A stretch of 64,000 nt of DNA from Medicago truncatula. Its lineage: Eukaryota > Streptophyta > Magnoliopsida > Fabales > Fabaceae. This document shows positions 49,171-62,786 of the stretch, piece after piece. The position numbers were made by a program, and so were the translations under genes. The first letter of the stretch is position 1; every line of letters starts with the position of its first letter. Where the stretch lies: the NCBI RefSeq assembly GCF_003473485.1, contig NC_053043.1:6086001-6150000 (forward strand). The letters are read 5' to 3'. Below the pieces are notes generated by a model that saw only the letters and a list, made by a program, of their open reading frames with translations, was not told where the DNA came from and did no database searches.

Positions 49171-49967
49171 TCAGGTTTTGAATAAATAAGGGTGTAGCCA
49201 ACGACTCTGCTTTGCCTCACTGTCTTTTGGAACCATCACAAGTTCATAGCATATATAGGAAGCTATAGAAATTGATGTGCTGTGGTAGACAGCCAGGAGC
49301 GGTATGTGCTGGAAAATCATATATATATATACAAAACTTTCATTTGTTGTTACAAAAATTGTATCATAATTGACCGCGACATTCAACGAACTCTATTAGT
49401 TAAACAAACTTTAAGTGACGGGAGATATCAACTCAAAGTGACGGAGGGACCAATATGACTAATGTTGCACAATGTCAAAGACGATTTTGGAATTACGAGA
49501 TAAAGTAGACCATAATGTTCAAAAATTGTGATTAAGTTGGGTATTTACTTTGCTCAATTTCACAATTCTTTTTTCAATTAAAAGACTGATTAAGGGTTTC
49601 TATTGCAACAAGACTTCGATTAAGGATTTCTACCGCAAAATTGGTTAATACTTCATAACCCAAATTCACTATCCCCTACAAACACTGGTGAATGTCAACA
49701 AAATTAGGGTTTCTTGCAAATAGCAACCAACGATAAGATACCACAATCGAGTTCAAATTATTTAAACACAAAAATAAAATACTACTAAATTGAATAGCAG
49801 AAAATAAAATATAAAATAGAAACCCTTTCTTAATCAATTCAAATTTCAAACCATCACATCCAAAATTCACATCATATCCCAAAATAAAATAAAAAACCCA
49901 ATTTCATATTCTATTACGTTAGGGTTTTAAGTCTAATTTCTTTAATAAACATTGAAATTCAAGATTT

Positions 49968-50417
49968 TCACTCCTCTTCAGGTTCAACTTCAGCACCATC
50001 AAAAGTCCAACTATTCTTAAAACGAATCGCCGCCTCTTCCTCCGCCGTAAGATCATTCTCGATACCAAAATAGTTTCTCACATACACAACATTCTTATTC
50101 TTGATCCGATCCGCAACAGCCTGAGTCAAAACCTCAAAAAGACTCTCCATATTCAAGTAATGAACAGCAAGAAGAAACTCCTTCAACTCATCGTTGTTGA
50201 GATCCTCGACGGAAAACTCCTTCACCTTATCGTCATCGGAGAGAGTTTGGTACTCGACGATCTTGTTGATGTGGGAAGAAGAGACGTTGAGGAGAGGAAT
50301 GACGGAGACGTTGGCGTCGGAGTCTTCGATGATGGTTCGAACGGTTTTCATGTTCTTGGTGAGAGATGGTGTGGCTTCGAAAACGACGCCGTCTGCAGTT
50401 CTGAGAGAGATTGACAT
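49968..50417 (-). CDS. SKP1-like protein (SCF ubiquitin ligase adaptor), 149 aa
   Basis: SKP1 bridges cullin-1 and F-box proteins. The N-terminal POZ-type fold starts SISLRTADGVVFEA; the C-terminal half carries HYLNMESLFEVLTQAVADRI and VRNYFGIENDLTAEEEAAIR, with NSWTF where typical SKP1 proteins have NQWAFE. These last residues form the F-box-binding helices. An extra PEEE tail follows. Single exon, slightly shorter than the usual 155-160 aa and clearly divergent. Start set at 50417 because the frame upstream lacks an ATG. A TATA box lies about 80 bp upstream. Divergent plant SKP1-like copies often have restricted expression; function here is inferred from family. Confidence 0.85.
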   Translation of the reverse strand: MSISLRTADGVVFEATPSLTKNMKTVRTIIEDSDANVSVIPLLNVSSSHINKIVEYQTLSDDDKVKEFSVEDLNNDELKEFLLAVHYLNMESLFEVLTQAVADRIKNKNVVYVRNYFGIENDLTAEEEAAIRFKNSWTFDGAEVEPEEE

Positions 50418-50495
50418 CGTGTTCAACTAGGGTTTGGGGGTGAAAAGTGAAAGGTAAAGGTAAAAGTTACTTTGTGGAGAGAAGATATCGTGTTT

Positions 50496-50504
50496 CTTTT
50501 TATA
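50496..50504 (-). promoter_or_regulatory. TATA box of the SKP1-like gene
   Basis: CTATAAAAAG reads on the minus strand about 80 bp before the start codon, which leaves room for a leader of about 50 bp. Confidence 0.6.
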
Positions 50505-50529
50505 GAGGCAGATTTATTTATTTATTTTT

Positions 50530-52220
50530 TTCAATCTTTTTCTTCTTGGACAAGCTACTCACAGTGTAATCGTTGTTGTATATCCTATATTTTTTATAAG
50601 ATGTATTTGTCTTTGTTTCCAAAAATGCCTTTGATTATAAAAGTGTAATAAACACAAATGTTCAGTTTTTTCAATATTTAAAAAGTGTACCAAAATGATT
50701 ATATATATATATATTTTCATTATCTCAATTATATCCTTAAAAAATAACTTTTTTATAATAAAGATTGTTGCTGATGTCATTAAAAAAAATAAGAATTTAG
50801 ATTATATTTTTTTTGTTATATTGTTGGTTTCATTGAAATAGATAATCATGATTAGTTTTATTTGTTATAATTTGAAAACAAAAAACATTTATTTTTTTAC
50901 TTTTAATCAAAATTAAAATTTCATAAAAAAAAACACTGTTCATAATTTTCAAACGTAGAGCAATAAAAAAAGCGGAAAGATGTGCACACGGAGTGCCCGT
51001 CTTTTTGCTAGTTTTTATAGTTTTTTTTTAGGGGAGTTATTTTATATTTATTGTTATGTGCATTTTCATACATTTTTTTTTTATAAATTCTCTTTTTATT
51101 TTATTTATAAAATTGTGCCCATTTGGACCCTCGCAAACTATTTTTCTGAAAAAGCTTCTATCTTTAGCTTATTAACTTGTGTCTTTAGAACATAAGTTAA
51201 CATTCCCATAAAACAATGCATTATGGTTATTTTTAGGGAACAAAGCATTATGGTTGTAAATGTGACCAACCTTTAAGTGAGTTTTAATACGCCAAAAACT
51301 TTCTTTCAATAATTGTTTTCTCCATTTGTGAGGGCTTTTGGCCCCTCAAAATACCAGTATTTTCTTCTTATGAGATAAAGAAGACACTTCAAGAGGAAGA
51401 ACATTCAACGTCTATAAAGAAACCACTTTCAAGAAAATAATAGAAACTCGTTATTTTATCTTTAATATGTGTCTTTATTTCATAACAATCGGAGTTTTTA
51501 AAAACCAAAAGTTTACTCGATAAAGATCGTTCACAGCAGATAAGTCTAATTTACATGTTTTGAAATAAAATAGACTTTAAAATGTATTCAACAACCTTTT
51601 ACAAAAGAGGAAAACATTCAAGTATAACTGAAATCTTAAATTCTAGACTCTTGTGATCCGGCTCCGACTGATGACAAATATTCCTGACAAATATACTCTT
51701 GTATTTATATAATAGGAAATGAGTCCTCTTGAATTTTTTTCTTTCATATCTTTTAGTCGTTATCAATCTTATTATTAAATAGAAAAAGGTGAGACCAGTT
51801 GTCAATATAAAAATGAAGACTATTAAAAATATTAATAGTAGTGTTAGTATAGAGTGTAGTTGGATAATGTAAAATGCTTTATTTGATAGTGGGTATATAG
51901 TAGTGGTGGGAGGATTTGGAGTAAAGAATGTATTGTATTGTTCTCTAAATTGGATTGATTACAAACGAGTATATACTTGTCTATAGTATGAAAGTCATAT
52001 TCTAGATGATTCTTTCAAGATTTTTCTTGACATTTCCTACAACATGTATATTAAATAAATCTAAAATATATTAAATTATTTTAGAGAAATATAGACAAAT
52101 ACATCGATTCTTAACATGCATTCTAGACGATTTTATAGTCATGCATCACATTTTAACACTCCTCTTTAATGCATATTTCGAAAACTCCAAATATAGTATG
52201 TAATTGTTCAAACATGGACC
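50530..52220. other. intergenic, no gene seen
   Basis: AT-rich DNA with long T and A runs and a short (TA) stretch near 50700. No transposon ends or coding sequence were identified. Confidence 0.55.
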
Positions 52221-52228
52221 ATTCTTAC

Positions 52229-53012
52229 CATAGTTTTAAAAACCGGCTCGGAACGGTCGGTCGAACCGGTCCGACCGGGAACCGGTAGGTGTTCCGGTTC
52301 GATTCATATATCAGATCGGCTGTGTATTTAAACCGGATAAAACCGATGAAACTCGCTTAAAACGGAAAAAATCAGTGACTCGGCCGATTTTTCGAGCGAA
52401 CCGGTTTAATACTTATTTTATTTATTAAATTTTTTTATAGTGGTAAGAATCGAACTATGAACATGAGAGTGAATCACTAGAACCTAACCACTGCATTAAC
52501 CTCCTGTTTATGTTAACAAATGCAATTTATTATATATGTAAGTGTATAACCTCTTCAATTTTTTCATTAATAGAACACGTTTTTTTTCCTTTCATGAAGA
52601 GCAGATCTTTATTAAAAATATTATTTTGTTTACAACTATTAAATATAATATAATACTTAAACAACAACAATCATAAAATTAATTGATATGCAAAACAAAA
52701 CTATTTCCTATCAACAAAATGTAAATTATTCAAATACTATTATACATTTTTTTTTGTTGCGAAATACTATTATAAAAATAATGTTACATGTCAGTTTCTT
52801 AGTTTTTAAGTGGCCGAGTCATCGGTTCAATCCGATTTAATCTGATTAAATACCTATAAAAAATTATTCTTAAGGCCAAGTCATCAAACCGAGTTATTCG
52901 GTTTAATCTGATTCAGTCATGCGGTTCAACCAATGACCCAGTGGTTCGACCATTAACCCAGTGACTCAGTACCCCTGCCGAATCGATGACCGGACCGAGT
53001 TTTAAAACTATG
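52229..53012. mobile_element. hAT-type non-autonomous element, 784 bp
   Basis: Ends CATAGTTTTAAAAACCGG and (reverse complement) CATAGTTTTAAAACTCGG are TIRs flanked by a perfect 8-bp duplication, ATTCTTAC (52221-52228, 53013-53020). The subterminal zones are packed with CCGGTT/ACCGGTC repeats, as expected for transposase binding sites. No transposase is present. Confidence 0.87.
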
Positions 53013-53237
53013 ATTCTTACTCCTTAGTTTCTATGGTAGTTTTCCTTATTGGTCTTGTTAAAGACATCTAACAAGGACCATTCTTGCATGTGATCTATTA
53101 CAAGCTTATTCTAATAATTATGCATTTTTTTATAGGAATTATTACTAATTTGATTAAAAATCTTAGCAAGGCTTTTAAACAAACATGTGCACAAAAATAA
53201 TCCCACATCGGGAAGTTTTGAAAATATTAGAGAGGAG

Positions 53238-53240
<3 letters not shown>

Positions 53241-53299
<59 letters not shown>
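53241..53299. repeat. (TA)29 microsatellite
   Basis: An uninterrupted TA run directly left of the long-TIR element. Confidence 0.95.
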
Positions 53300-53301
<2 letters not shown>

Positions 53302-53302
53302 C

Positions 53303-54115
53303 ATATCATATGAGAATGGTATTTTTATGTGAGAATATGAGAATGAATTTTCAGCCTTTGGATTAAGATTTAATGGCTGAGATTAAAAATTCCAATTAAT
53401 TAATAATTATGTCTTGCTGTAGTCCATTAGTATTCCACCAATTACCAAGCTTCTCCCACTGTTAGCGCTCTTTACAAACCTTCACCACCATTGACGTTAA
53501 GATTTGTTCTTCAAACCAGAAACAAAGCTTCTTCTCTGTTATAATATTGATGAATATTGCTTCAGAAAAAGTGGATCTCAATCTTATGGATTCCAATTAA
53601 CAAACACAAGTAGTGATTGCTCATCCTTTGAGATCTACGATCTCTATCAACTAAAAATGAAGTTAAAAGTAAACTAATCTTGTTATATTTTTTTATTTTT
53701 CTTTTATACAAAAAGATGATATAGACGAAACACATAGAGCTGAAAACACAAGATGAGGGGAAAAGCGGTTTCAGATCTTCAATCGTGAATCGAACGCCGT
53801 CGGAGGCACAAGCAAAATCAGCCACGATGAAGAAGAGTCAAACCTAATTTCAACGATTACTGTTATTTTGGATTTACAAGAGAGAATAATTTGTGGAGTT
53901 GGTTGGTGACGAGTACAGAAGATGAAGGAAGCCGTGCAAGCACTGTTACAGGAGGTGGGAATCGTTTGGAATTCTATTGATTCTCCTGTGGTAGGCTACA
54001 GCAAAACATAGTTATTAATTAATTGGAGCTTTTAATCTCAGCCATTAAATCTTAATCCAAAAGCTGAAAATTCATTCTCATATTCTCACATAAATATATC
54101 ATTCTCATATGATAT
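53303..54115. mobile_element. long-TIR non-autonomous element (MULE-like), 813 bp
   Basis: Inverted repeats of about 123 bp (53303-53425 and 53992-54115) start ATATCATATGAGAATG and match closely. The 560-bp inside contains an open minus-strand stretch (53562-53825) of unknown origin that could be captured host sequence. Target duplication cannot be read because both flanks are TA repeats. Confidence 0.75.
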
Positions 54116-57100
54116 TTTCTCATATATATATATAAGAGCAGTGCATGACGAATACAATGTAAAACCTATACCGGCGGTATATGTTCCACATATGGTCTTG
54201 ACTCTTGAGACGAACATGCTTCATAGTTTTATTTAAATTTTTTTTTTTTGTTTTTTTAAAGGTCAAAGACATATACTTTTGACGAAATAAAATGTAAAAA
54301 AAAAAAAAAAACTTTTGAAATATGCAATTCGAGCAGATGAGTTGAACCTAATGAGTCAAACCGAATTGCCGAGCTGAGCTGTTCATGAACTTTAAACTAG
54401 TCGAACTCGAGTTAAAAAAAAGTTTGTTTCGAACTCAAGTTGATTTTTGAGCTTAACCAATTCTTATCAAGTTGAGTCAACCTTAGACAAATCAAGTCGG
54501 TTCGACTCGACTCATTTTCCAACTCTACCCTTGACGTTAGTTTTAGGGTACGATAAGTATCAAAAATAGTTGGGTTGATATGTTTTTGTACACAATTAGG
54601 AGGTGATGTGACATCATAGACAATTTTAACATGTTATCAATTGATTTTAAATCTCTAAATTCCCAAATTCTCAAACCACCTTCTCATTGCATTCAATCAA
54701 TTTTGATGATGATGGGTGATGGTTCAAATAGTATGTTAGTTTTTTTTAGATGTTTATCATGGTAAAACCACATCAACAGATTGCAAGCCATAGACAAAAC
54801 TTTAAGTTTACCGGTCTGAAATTGCACAAGTACAGTTGAATATTAGTATCGGTCATTTCGTCGCTATTCAATGCCAGAGTAGAGCACAACAACTCTTTAC
54901 ATTTCAATTTAATTTAAATTCAATTTACAAGCCCAGTAGTCAACTAGCCATTATTCAGTCATACGAATATTTCAAGCAGGGACAACCCCAAGTGTGGGGT
55001 TTTGAGTGCTGACCCTCAAAACAGATAACAGGGTACCAACACCCAAGTCTAAAATTTTATTTAAATTGCTAAGAATTCAATATCTTTTTAAAAAAATTCA
55101 ATTACCACGTTCAAACTCACATTAAGATTTTTTTTTTTTTTAAGTATTTAATGTTTCAACATCTTGTGATTACAACCTTGGCAGTGTACCTGTTGTTTTC
55201 TTTGTTGAAGTATAAGCACTCCTTCGATTCTTTTTTGTTACAAAATATTTATCCTTTTTTATTAATATTCTAACCATTTATGTTTGTAAATACATATATA
55301 ATTGATTAACCAAAACATATATTATAGACTTCATGGCAACAAGAAACCATAAATAAAGAATCTCGAACAATGCTTTTACAAGACAAGAAAATGCTAAAAC
55401 CTTATAAGCTTAACATTAGGCTCTTTAACTTCTTAGATTGCTTTTATTTTGAAGTTGTGTAAAGCTCCTTGTTTTTTAGTTACTTATTCGGACTTATAGG
55501 TGATGGCCAATATGTAGGTATAAATAACAATCTTGTTTTCATTTTTTAGGAGGTTAATACACAATTTGATATTTCAATCTTTGATTGAAAGCGAGAGTTA
55601 GTATTGCTCTTCTAGGTTGTTTGATGAACCAAATTTAGATCTTTATCAAGAGCATCATATTCTTGTGGCGGATCTGCAATTCAATCTTATCGTTCTTCTT
55701 GAATGTGACGATTGTTCTTCCCACTTCTCATTAATTCCATTTTTTATGTTTTCTTTCTATTCCTAATTTGGTTAACTTTCTTAGTTTTTCCTTCTATTTT
55801 CCTTCATTTTTTATCTCATTCAAGAAATTTACACAAAGGTCAAAGATCCTTATGTGCTGAATCCTTATTGGATCACATCATATTGCAATCCTTTAATGAA
55901 ATCATTTATTAACATATGTAACTCTAAACAATAAATATTTAAAAGTATTATTAACAAAATAATAATTGATGTTACATTAGACAAAGAAATACTCAATATT
56001 ACATTGAACTTTCAAGATGATAAATAAATAAAATCTATGAAAGGGACAAATAACTAAACTATGTTATTTACTTTAGTTGGCAGTTACTAGACAAGTAAGA
56101 GCAGGATATCAACAATTCTCATCCTTGCTTGCCCCAATACTTGTAATAGTCAACTAATACAGTTTTGTTTCCAACTTAACATAGTTTGCGTCATATATAA
56201 ATTATAATCATAACAATTTGTTGACATGCTTGGTTCATGTCGGTGGAAATTAAGGTCAACTAATTCATTTAAATGGTGACAAAGGATCAACGTAGCTGTC
56301 CCATTGAAATGAGAATAGTACCAAACTAAATTAAAAATTGGATTTTTATATAACATCCCAATAAAAATCATTATATTTTTAAGTATATGGATTCTAGTCA
56401 AAAACTTACTACATAAATAATCAATATTAATAGTAGCTCAAAGAGAGTGTTATAATATTAGACTTACGAGCAAAAGTCATCACAAAACACTCGTATCCAT
56501 GTAAAATATTTGAATACTGATGTATATACTTCTAAGAAGGCTGAAACACACAAAAAAAATGTAAATTTTTATCGGCAGTTAATTACCGTCGGTTAAAATT
56601 CATCGGCAGTTAACTGTCGATGAGATTATATTGATAAATTACTGGGATTTCCTTATATTGAATGAAGTGTGAACAACATCTTTCAAAATATTTTGGGCTT
56701 CTTGTAACGATTCAACTTCAAGCCCAGTTACCAAAGTCACTGCTACCTCCCTTTTCTCACCATGCATGCATTGTTACACATGTAACACATCTACCGTATT
56801 TATCAATTTTTTTTGTTCATAAAATTATCAAAGTTACTTAGTCGACATTCAAACCAAAAAATATTTTTAAATTGGTTCAACAAAATGTGTTTGGCATATT
56901 TTTGGGATCTATGATCTGTTTGGCAGGGATGGAAGCAAGTGGAAACAAAGGAGAAGGATTGAAAACGATCAATGAATGAATTCATATCAACATAAGAACT
57001 TATTTTCACAATAATTAAAATTTGGTGATTAAGTGAAATGGAATATGTATAAGAACTAGAAGCGCATATTTGACAAAAAAAATCACGGCAACTTCATGCA

Positions 57101-59683
57101 CTTTTTCCTTTTTATATTAGTATACGAAGACTAGAAAAATGTTCTTTGAAGGTCAATTTCTATAATTATTCTGATGCCTTAGACCTTGGATTCTTTTGAT
57201 GTGTACCGTATACTTTTTTTTAATGTGTTTAAACAGTTATTGGATACGTGCCTAATTTCTCGTTCATAGTTTCACAAATAAAACAACTAATTTGAGAGAT
57301 GTTTATTTTGATTTTACCTTATTAGATTTTGAAATAATATTTGGGAGACTAAAATAAGTCTTACACGATTATAGCTGTACATAGTTGTCATGTCATTAAT
57401 ATGTAGAGTTTGAGTTTGAACATTTGATTCTTCACTTCTTTACAATTGATGTGTGAGAGTCGGACCATTAAACTTCTTGACCAAGAAACAAAATAAATCT
57501 CAAACGTGTTCACAATAAATTAGCAATGTGGAATAATTTTGTTTAATTTTACAGGTACAACATATTTGCCGATGAACTCAGTCACCATCATCGGTCGTGC
57601 TCTCACCAACTTTGATCATCGTTCTTGGTCCACCTCAGATCAATATATATCAAACATTTTTAAATATTGATTTATAACAAAAATTAAGGCTTTGAATTAC
57701 TTGTTTATCAAGTTAGAGTTGAATAAAAAAACTAATCATCAACTAGCATAATTGAATTCAATGAAAATGAGTGATAAAATGATGTCCAAGCAGACAAAAG
57801 TGGATTCCTATTGAAGCTTGTAACAGTTTCTAGAAGCATTAGTTATATGTTTGGTTAAGAGACCTGTTCGATACAAAAGCAGATCAAACAAAGTTGGAGA
57901 CATTCTAAAGCATGGGCAAAGAAAAAAAGGAAACAAAAGAAAAGAATTGAATCAGCTATACAGATGAGAATGACATTAAAATGTTATATGCACATATCTG
58001 TAAAGACTAAAAGGTTGAAAATGGCATTTGAAAGTAGAGAAACATTGAATTTCAATGAGCTGGGGGTGTAGGTATCGATTCTTGGGTTAACAACATGCTG
58101 ATATATATTTTAAGAAACGCATCATTGACAAGTTGTAAAAAGTTGTATATGGTTATACAATGCATGTTGTGACATGTCAAAACATATCCTCTTAAAGTCT
58201 TGCAATTCTTTACGTGAATCGCACATCTTGGCCAAATACTATCACCATGTGATGAATAATTTCATTTATAAAGATTCATTTAGCATAAATATTGAGTTAG
58301 TAAAGTGTTATGAAGGAAGTTTAAATGCTTAACTACTTGTATTATATTGAGCAATCCAATTATGACAAATATAAGACCATCAACAATGTGAAAATACTGA
58401 ATTTTTATTGAAATTGATTGGTAATAGTGTGTCCACATAATAAGAAATATAATTAAGAACTGTTGATGTGAACATAGTTGTTGGTAAATAATGCTACCAG
58501 AAACCAACATTGGCCTTCTATTTAATTCTTCTTTTTGAAATGTGCTTTTTATTTATCATAATAATAATATTACAAAGCCTAACTTTGATATAATGTTAAA
58601 CTAAGAAGGAACATGGTATGTGGAATAAAGAGGAGTATTTAACAATATGGAATATGTATATTTACCACTTCAATTCTAGCTAGATAACTACTCTACCAGA
58701 CATAGGCACAGCCCTATCGTGTGTTGAAGAGGTTTTTAGGCCTGAAAAGCCGAAAGCAGGTAGCAGCTCAATTTCCAATAAATGGTTCTCTGTCTATGCC
58801 ATTTTTATTTTCCACATTGTCAAACACTGGTATCATTGACTATTAACAAGTAAATAAAATTCTTTTCAATTGTTAAAAAGGAAATACTTAATTGAACATG
58901 AACCCTAAATAAAATATGTTTGGACATAAATATAAAAAAGTTGAAGTAATTAAAGGTAATAGTGTGTCCACATATATAATCCAACTTCAAGTTTAATACT
59001 CCGGTTTTAACCGCAGATGCATCTCGGAAAGAAGAAAAAAAAGATCATTATATTTATAATTTGAAGAATGCTAACCATTGTTCTTAGGAAATTGAATAAG
59101 GGGATAAAAATATAAATATCTAAAATGTTATTCATTCATGTGAGCCGGTAAAAATAGGAACAGAAATCAAGCCTAGTTGTGTTTGTGCTCCCTCTCCTCC
59201 GTGTCTGTGTGAATCTCAAAGCACGATGATGAAAAATTAAGCTAGGAATCTTCCGTATTTAGTAATGTCAAGTTATTTATTTCTACACCGTCCTCTTCCA
59301 CCCTACTCAACCATTCCATAATAGGAAAGACAGCAACCCCAAATTCAGCTTTTGAAGGCACCTATTGCGATCGATGCCATCATACTCATACCACAATCCT
59401 ACTTCAAACATTCATCTATATAAAATCCTTTCTTTTCGCCTTTCAAAAAGATAAATTATGTAGTTAACATAAGTACGCAATGATGCAGATGAAAGGCAAG
59501 AAATGTGAATATAAATATAAACTATAATAATATTTTTAGTTAATAAAAAAAGTACAAAAAGAAAAAGGCAGCATGAATAAATATACACATATTTATATAC
59601 GTCATCCGCCATTTTATTATCTTAAAAAACATCTAGAGGCACCGACCGTACACGTGGCGCAAAAACCGGCCAACGTTAGATTC
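54116..59683. other. gene-poor intergenic region
   Basis: About 5.5 kb of AT-rich DNA. A CGGCAGTTAA / TTAACTGCCG-type patch at 56570-56625 resembles CACTA-element ends, but no partner was found. An exon-like GC-richer patch lies at 57550-57640. No gene can be supported. Confidence 0.5.
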
Positions 59684-61277
59684 TCAAAAGTAATCAAAAG
59701 ACGACGCTGGTTGCTGTCTACTGGAACTTCTACTACCGTTACCTAACGGCGTCGTTTTCTGCCTTCTTAACCCAGGAACTTCCGGAGGCGTAACCATCCG
59801 AATCAACGCCAAATTAAGCCCAACAAAAAAGGGATGCGACTTAACCTCAGCCGCACCCCGTTTTGATCCGAGTCTACGGCTCGGGTCTTTGTTAAGCAAA
59901 CGAGACACTAGGTCTCGCGCGTGCATTTCAAGCGCACTTGAAGGCGTGGCTGTAGGAAAACATAGAGGCTTCTTAATAATGTTCCGCAACGTTGCTTCGT
60001 TTGTAGGACCCGCAAACGGTGTTCTACCGTACACCATCTCGTAGATGAATATTCCAAACGACCACCAATCAACAGCGTTACCATGTGAGTTTCCTGAAGC
60101 TACTTCCGGTGAAACATACTCGTGTGTTCCCACGAATGAACAAGACCGTGCTTCAACCGGTTCAGCTACAAAAAGCCGGTTTGATTGAAATGATTGAACC
60201 TTTTTAGACCGGAAAAGCTGCTTTGAAAGACAGGCAAAGGGAGTTGCAATGGAACGTGGGCGAGTGCAGGTAAATTCTGGTGGATCATCAGGGGAAATGT
60301 CTGGTGATGATTCAACCGCTGGGATTGCATGGGAAATTAGTGAGAGATCAAAATCTGAGAGCATGATGTGACCGTCCGATCTGACTAACACGTTTTCCGG
60401 CTTTAAATCTCTGTAGATTATTCCTAACATGTGCAGATACTCCAATGCCACCAGTACTTCAGCCGCATAAAACCTGTAACAATAATATCAACAACCAATT
60501 AATTTTAATTTTAATTTTAATACACAGTTGGAAATGAGATTCATCAAAGTCGAGACAGACATAGCTTCGAGTCATGACATAACTTTGTTTATAACTCTTG
60601 ACTCGATGACCTACTTTGGCATGTTACAATTTAATTTATTTTTTCATATTTTGACTTCATTTATTATATTAAATAGGGAAAAGAACAAAAGAGGTGGTTT
60701 ACCTTGCTGAGGAAAGAGAGAAGCGGTTACGATGGTGGCGGTGACGGAGAGAGTGCAAATCTCCACCGGAACAAAACTCCATAACAATGCAAGAGAAATG
60801 AGAAGCTTCAAACTCAGCATAGAGACTAGGAAGAAAAGGATGATCAAGCATCTTAAGTATCTTTCTCTCCATTTCCGCTCTATGAGACTTTTTCTTAAGA
60901 GCAACAGCGTCCTTATCAACAACCTTCATGGCGTAGAAGGAAGTGTTATCATCGTAAAGGAGTTCATTTGAGGAGGAGTCACGGAGGCGACAGAGGTAAA
61001 CGGTGCCTATGTCGCCGGCGCCTATACGGCGGAGGAGATGGAAGTCACGGAAGGTGAGGCCGGATTTGCGGATGGCGGTGTAGGCGAAGTCGGAGGAACG
61101 ATGAGGTTTGATGGAGAGAGATTCCGGCGAGGAGGATGGAAGTAGGTCGAAGGAGAGACGGCTGAAGCTGGTGCTGCAAATGCTTTCACTGCCGCTGCTT
61201 AATGAAGTTCGTTGTGTGTTGGAGTTTAATGTTTCTAAACTCATTCCAGAATCACGTCCACTACCACTCTCTAACAT
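59684..61277 (-). CDS. AGC-VIIIa protein kinase, WAG/PINOID-type, 454 aa
   Basis: Exons 60703-61277 and 59684-60473 (complement) join in phase 2 across a 229-bp GT-AG intron. Ser/Thr kinases of this group phosphorylate PIN auxin carriers at the plasma membrane. Seen: Ser-rich N-terminus; glycine loop GAGDIG 86-91; Lys118; Glu135; YRDLKPEN 212-219; DFD 232-234 in place of DFG, the plant AGC-VIII hallmark; a 65-residue insertion before the activation segment [12 protein letters not shown] (304-315); C-terminus ending SSFDYF. The short insertion, single intron and this ending suggest WAG1/WAG2 over D6PK, which is longer. Intact. Start is the first in-frame ATG. Confidence 0.9.
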
Positions 61278-61332
61278 GATGGAACAATATCAACAAATAT
61301 CATAGAAATTGGAATAGTTTTGTGAAGATTTT

Positions 61333-61356
61333 TTGTTGTTGTTGTTGTTGTTGTTG
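61333..61356 (-). repeat. CAA repeat in kinase 5' leader
   Basis: A (CAA)8 run on the coding strand, 56 bp before the start codon. An ATAAATAAATA stretch at 61434-61444 is the best TATA-like candidate. Confidence 0.5.
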
Positions 61357-62204
61357 AGTGTACTTTGAAATGAAATTGAATGCGTTGAGAGAGAGTGTTA
61401 TGAGTTTTGGAAATGAAGAGGGTTGTTGCGTGGTATTTATTTATCTTCAAGTGTAGTAGGAGGTAAAAATTGAAGTGGGTTTAAACTATCATGTGAGGGG
61501 GTGAGTTATGGCACGTGGTTGGTTTTAGAGGGGCATGGTCACGTGGTAATAGTTTAAAATAATTTTTTTTTTATGGTGTCCGAAATTGAACAATAACTCT
61601 GCATATATGTTTTTTCCATACCAACTTAGTTAAGTTTACGAAGATACAAAAAAAATTACCATATACAATTTTTTATTAATACTACAAATTTGTCTTGGTA
61701 TATGAAAAGTTAAAATTAAATATATATTAAATTAAGGGCAATCTAGTAATAGTCACGCACATTTATCACAATTTTATTAAACAACCTTTTTTAATACCCG
61801 TGATTTTTCTAAACTACTTCTATAAAAAGAGAGGACTACATGTTTGGTTGTGCAACGAGATTTGATTTTGTAGAATTGATTTTGGTTAGAAGTCATTCTG
61901 ACTAAAAATAATTTTTATTTGGATACATTCATGTAAAATAAGTTGAACTATAAATAAATTTATATAAAAAATAAATTCTAAAATAAAAAAATTATAAAAC
62001 ACAGGTTCAAATAGAATCAATGACATAATAATAAATAGGGAACAAACACTAGTTAACAAAAACTAATGTAGAAACTTTGTATTAGGAAGTGATGAAAGTA
62101 GAATGTTCAACTTTATAAAAAGAAAAAAATTGTTGTTTTTTATGAGAAATTTTTATATTTACTTCCTTAACCGACAATGGTTACAATGACCTTAATAAAT
62201 ATTA

Positions 62205-62353
62205 CACCCTCCGGTCACTATTATAAACAAAACTTTGCATTTTAGATTCATTTATTGAATTATGTATGTGGTCTACAAAAAAACACTATATACATAATTA
62301 ATTAAATTAATCTAAAATGCAAAGTTTTGCTTATAATAATACCGAAAGATGTA
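62205..62353. mobile_element. diverged Stowaway-like MITE
   Basis: A foldback whose arms share ATTATAA-CAAAACTTTGCATTTTAGAT with the reverse complement near 62310-62335. Ends CACCCTCCGGT and ACCGAAAGATG are degenerate Stowaway ends. Confidence 0.6.
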
Positions 62354-62520
62354 CTAGATACAACCAAACATACGAGAATCAATTACACACCTTTAAAATT
62401 AATTTTAATTACGTTAAAAGAAGAACCAAACATAAACTAAATATATCAGAATCAGAGTGAGTTATCATAATTTTTCAAAAACAATACCTCGTAAATTGTC
62501 TAAAATCACACCGGATAGTA

Positions 62521-62776
62521 CTACCTCCGTCGCGCAATAGATGACTCGTTTGAAAATTTTCAATTTTGATTTAACTTACTTTGACCATATTTTTCTATTA
62601 ATATACAAAGATAAATAATGTCATATACGATGTCGTTAGATTCGTCTCGATAAGTATTTTCAAAGTATCAAATTTTCATAATTTTTTCTAGCATATTATT
62701 CAAAATATTTAAGTTTAAAATTATGCATTGGGATGCAATAAGGTCAACTGTATCATGTATTATAAGACGGAAAGAG
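62521..62776. mobile_element. Stowaway-like MITE, imperfect ends
   Basis: Starts CTACCTCCGTC after TA and ends GACGGAAAGAG. The right target is TT instead of TA, so the boundary may be off by a base or two. Confidence 0.5.
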
Positions 62777-62786
62777 TTGTATAGTA

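Noticed and set aside
56565..56630. CGGCAGTTAA-type repeats resembling CACTA ends
   Set aside because: No CACTA terminus, opposite end or 3-bp duplication could be found.
57545..57645. Exon-like patch after TTTTACAG
   Set aside because: It is short, has no conserved motif and no neighbouring exon.
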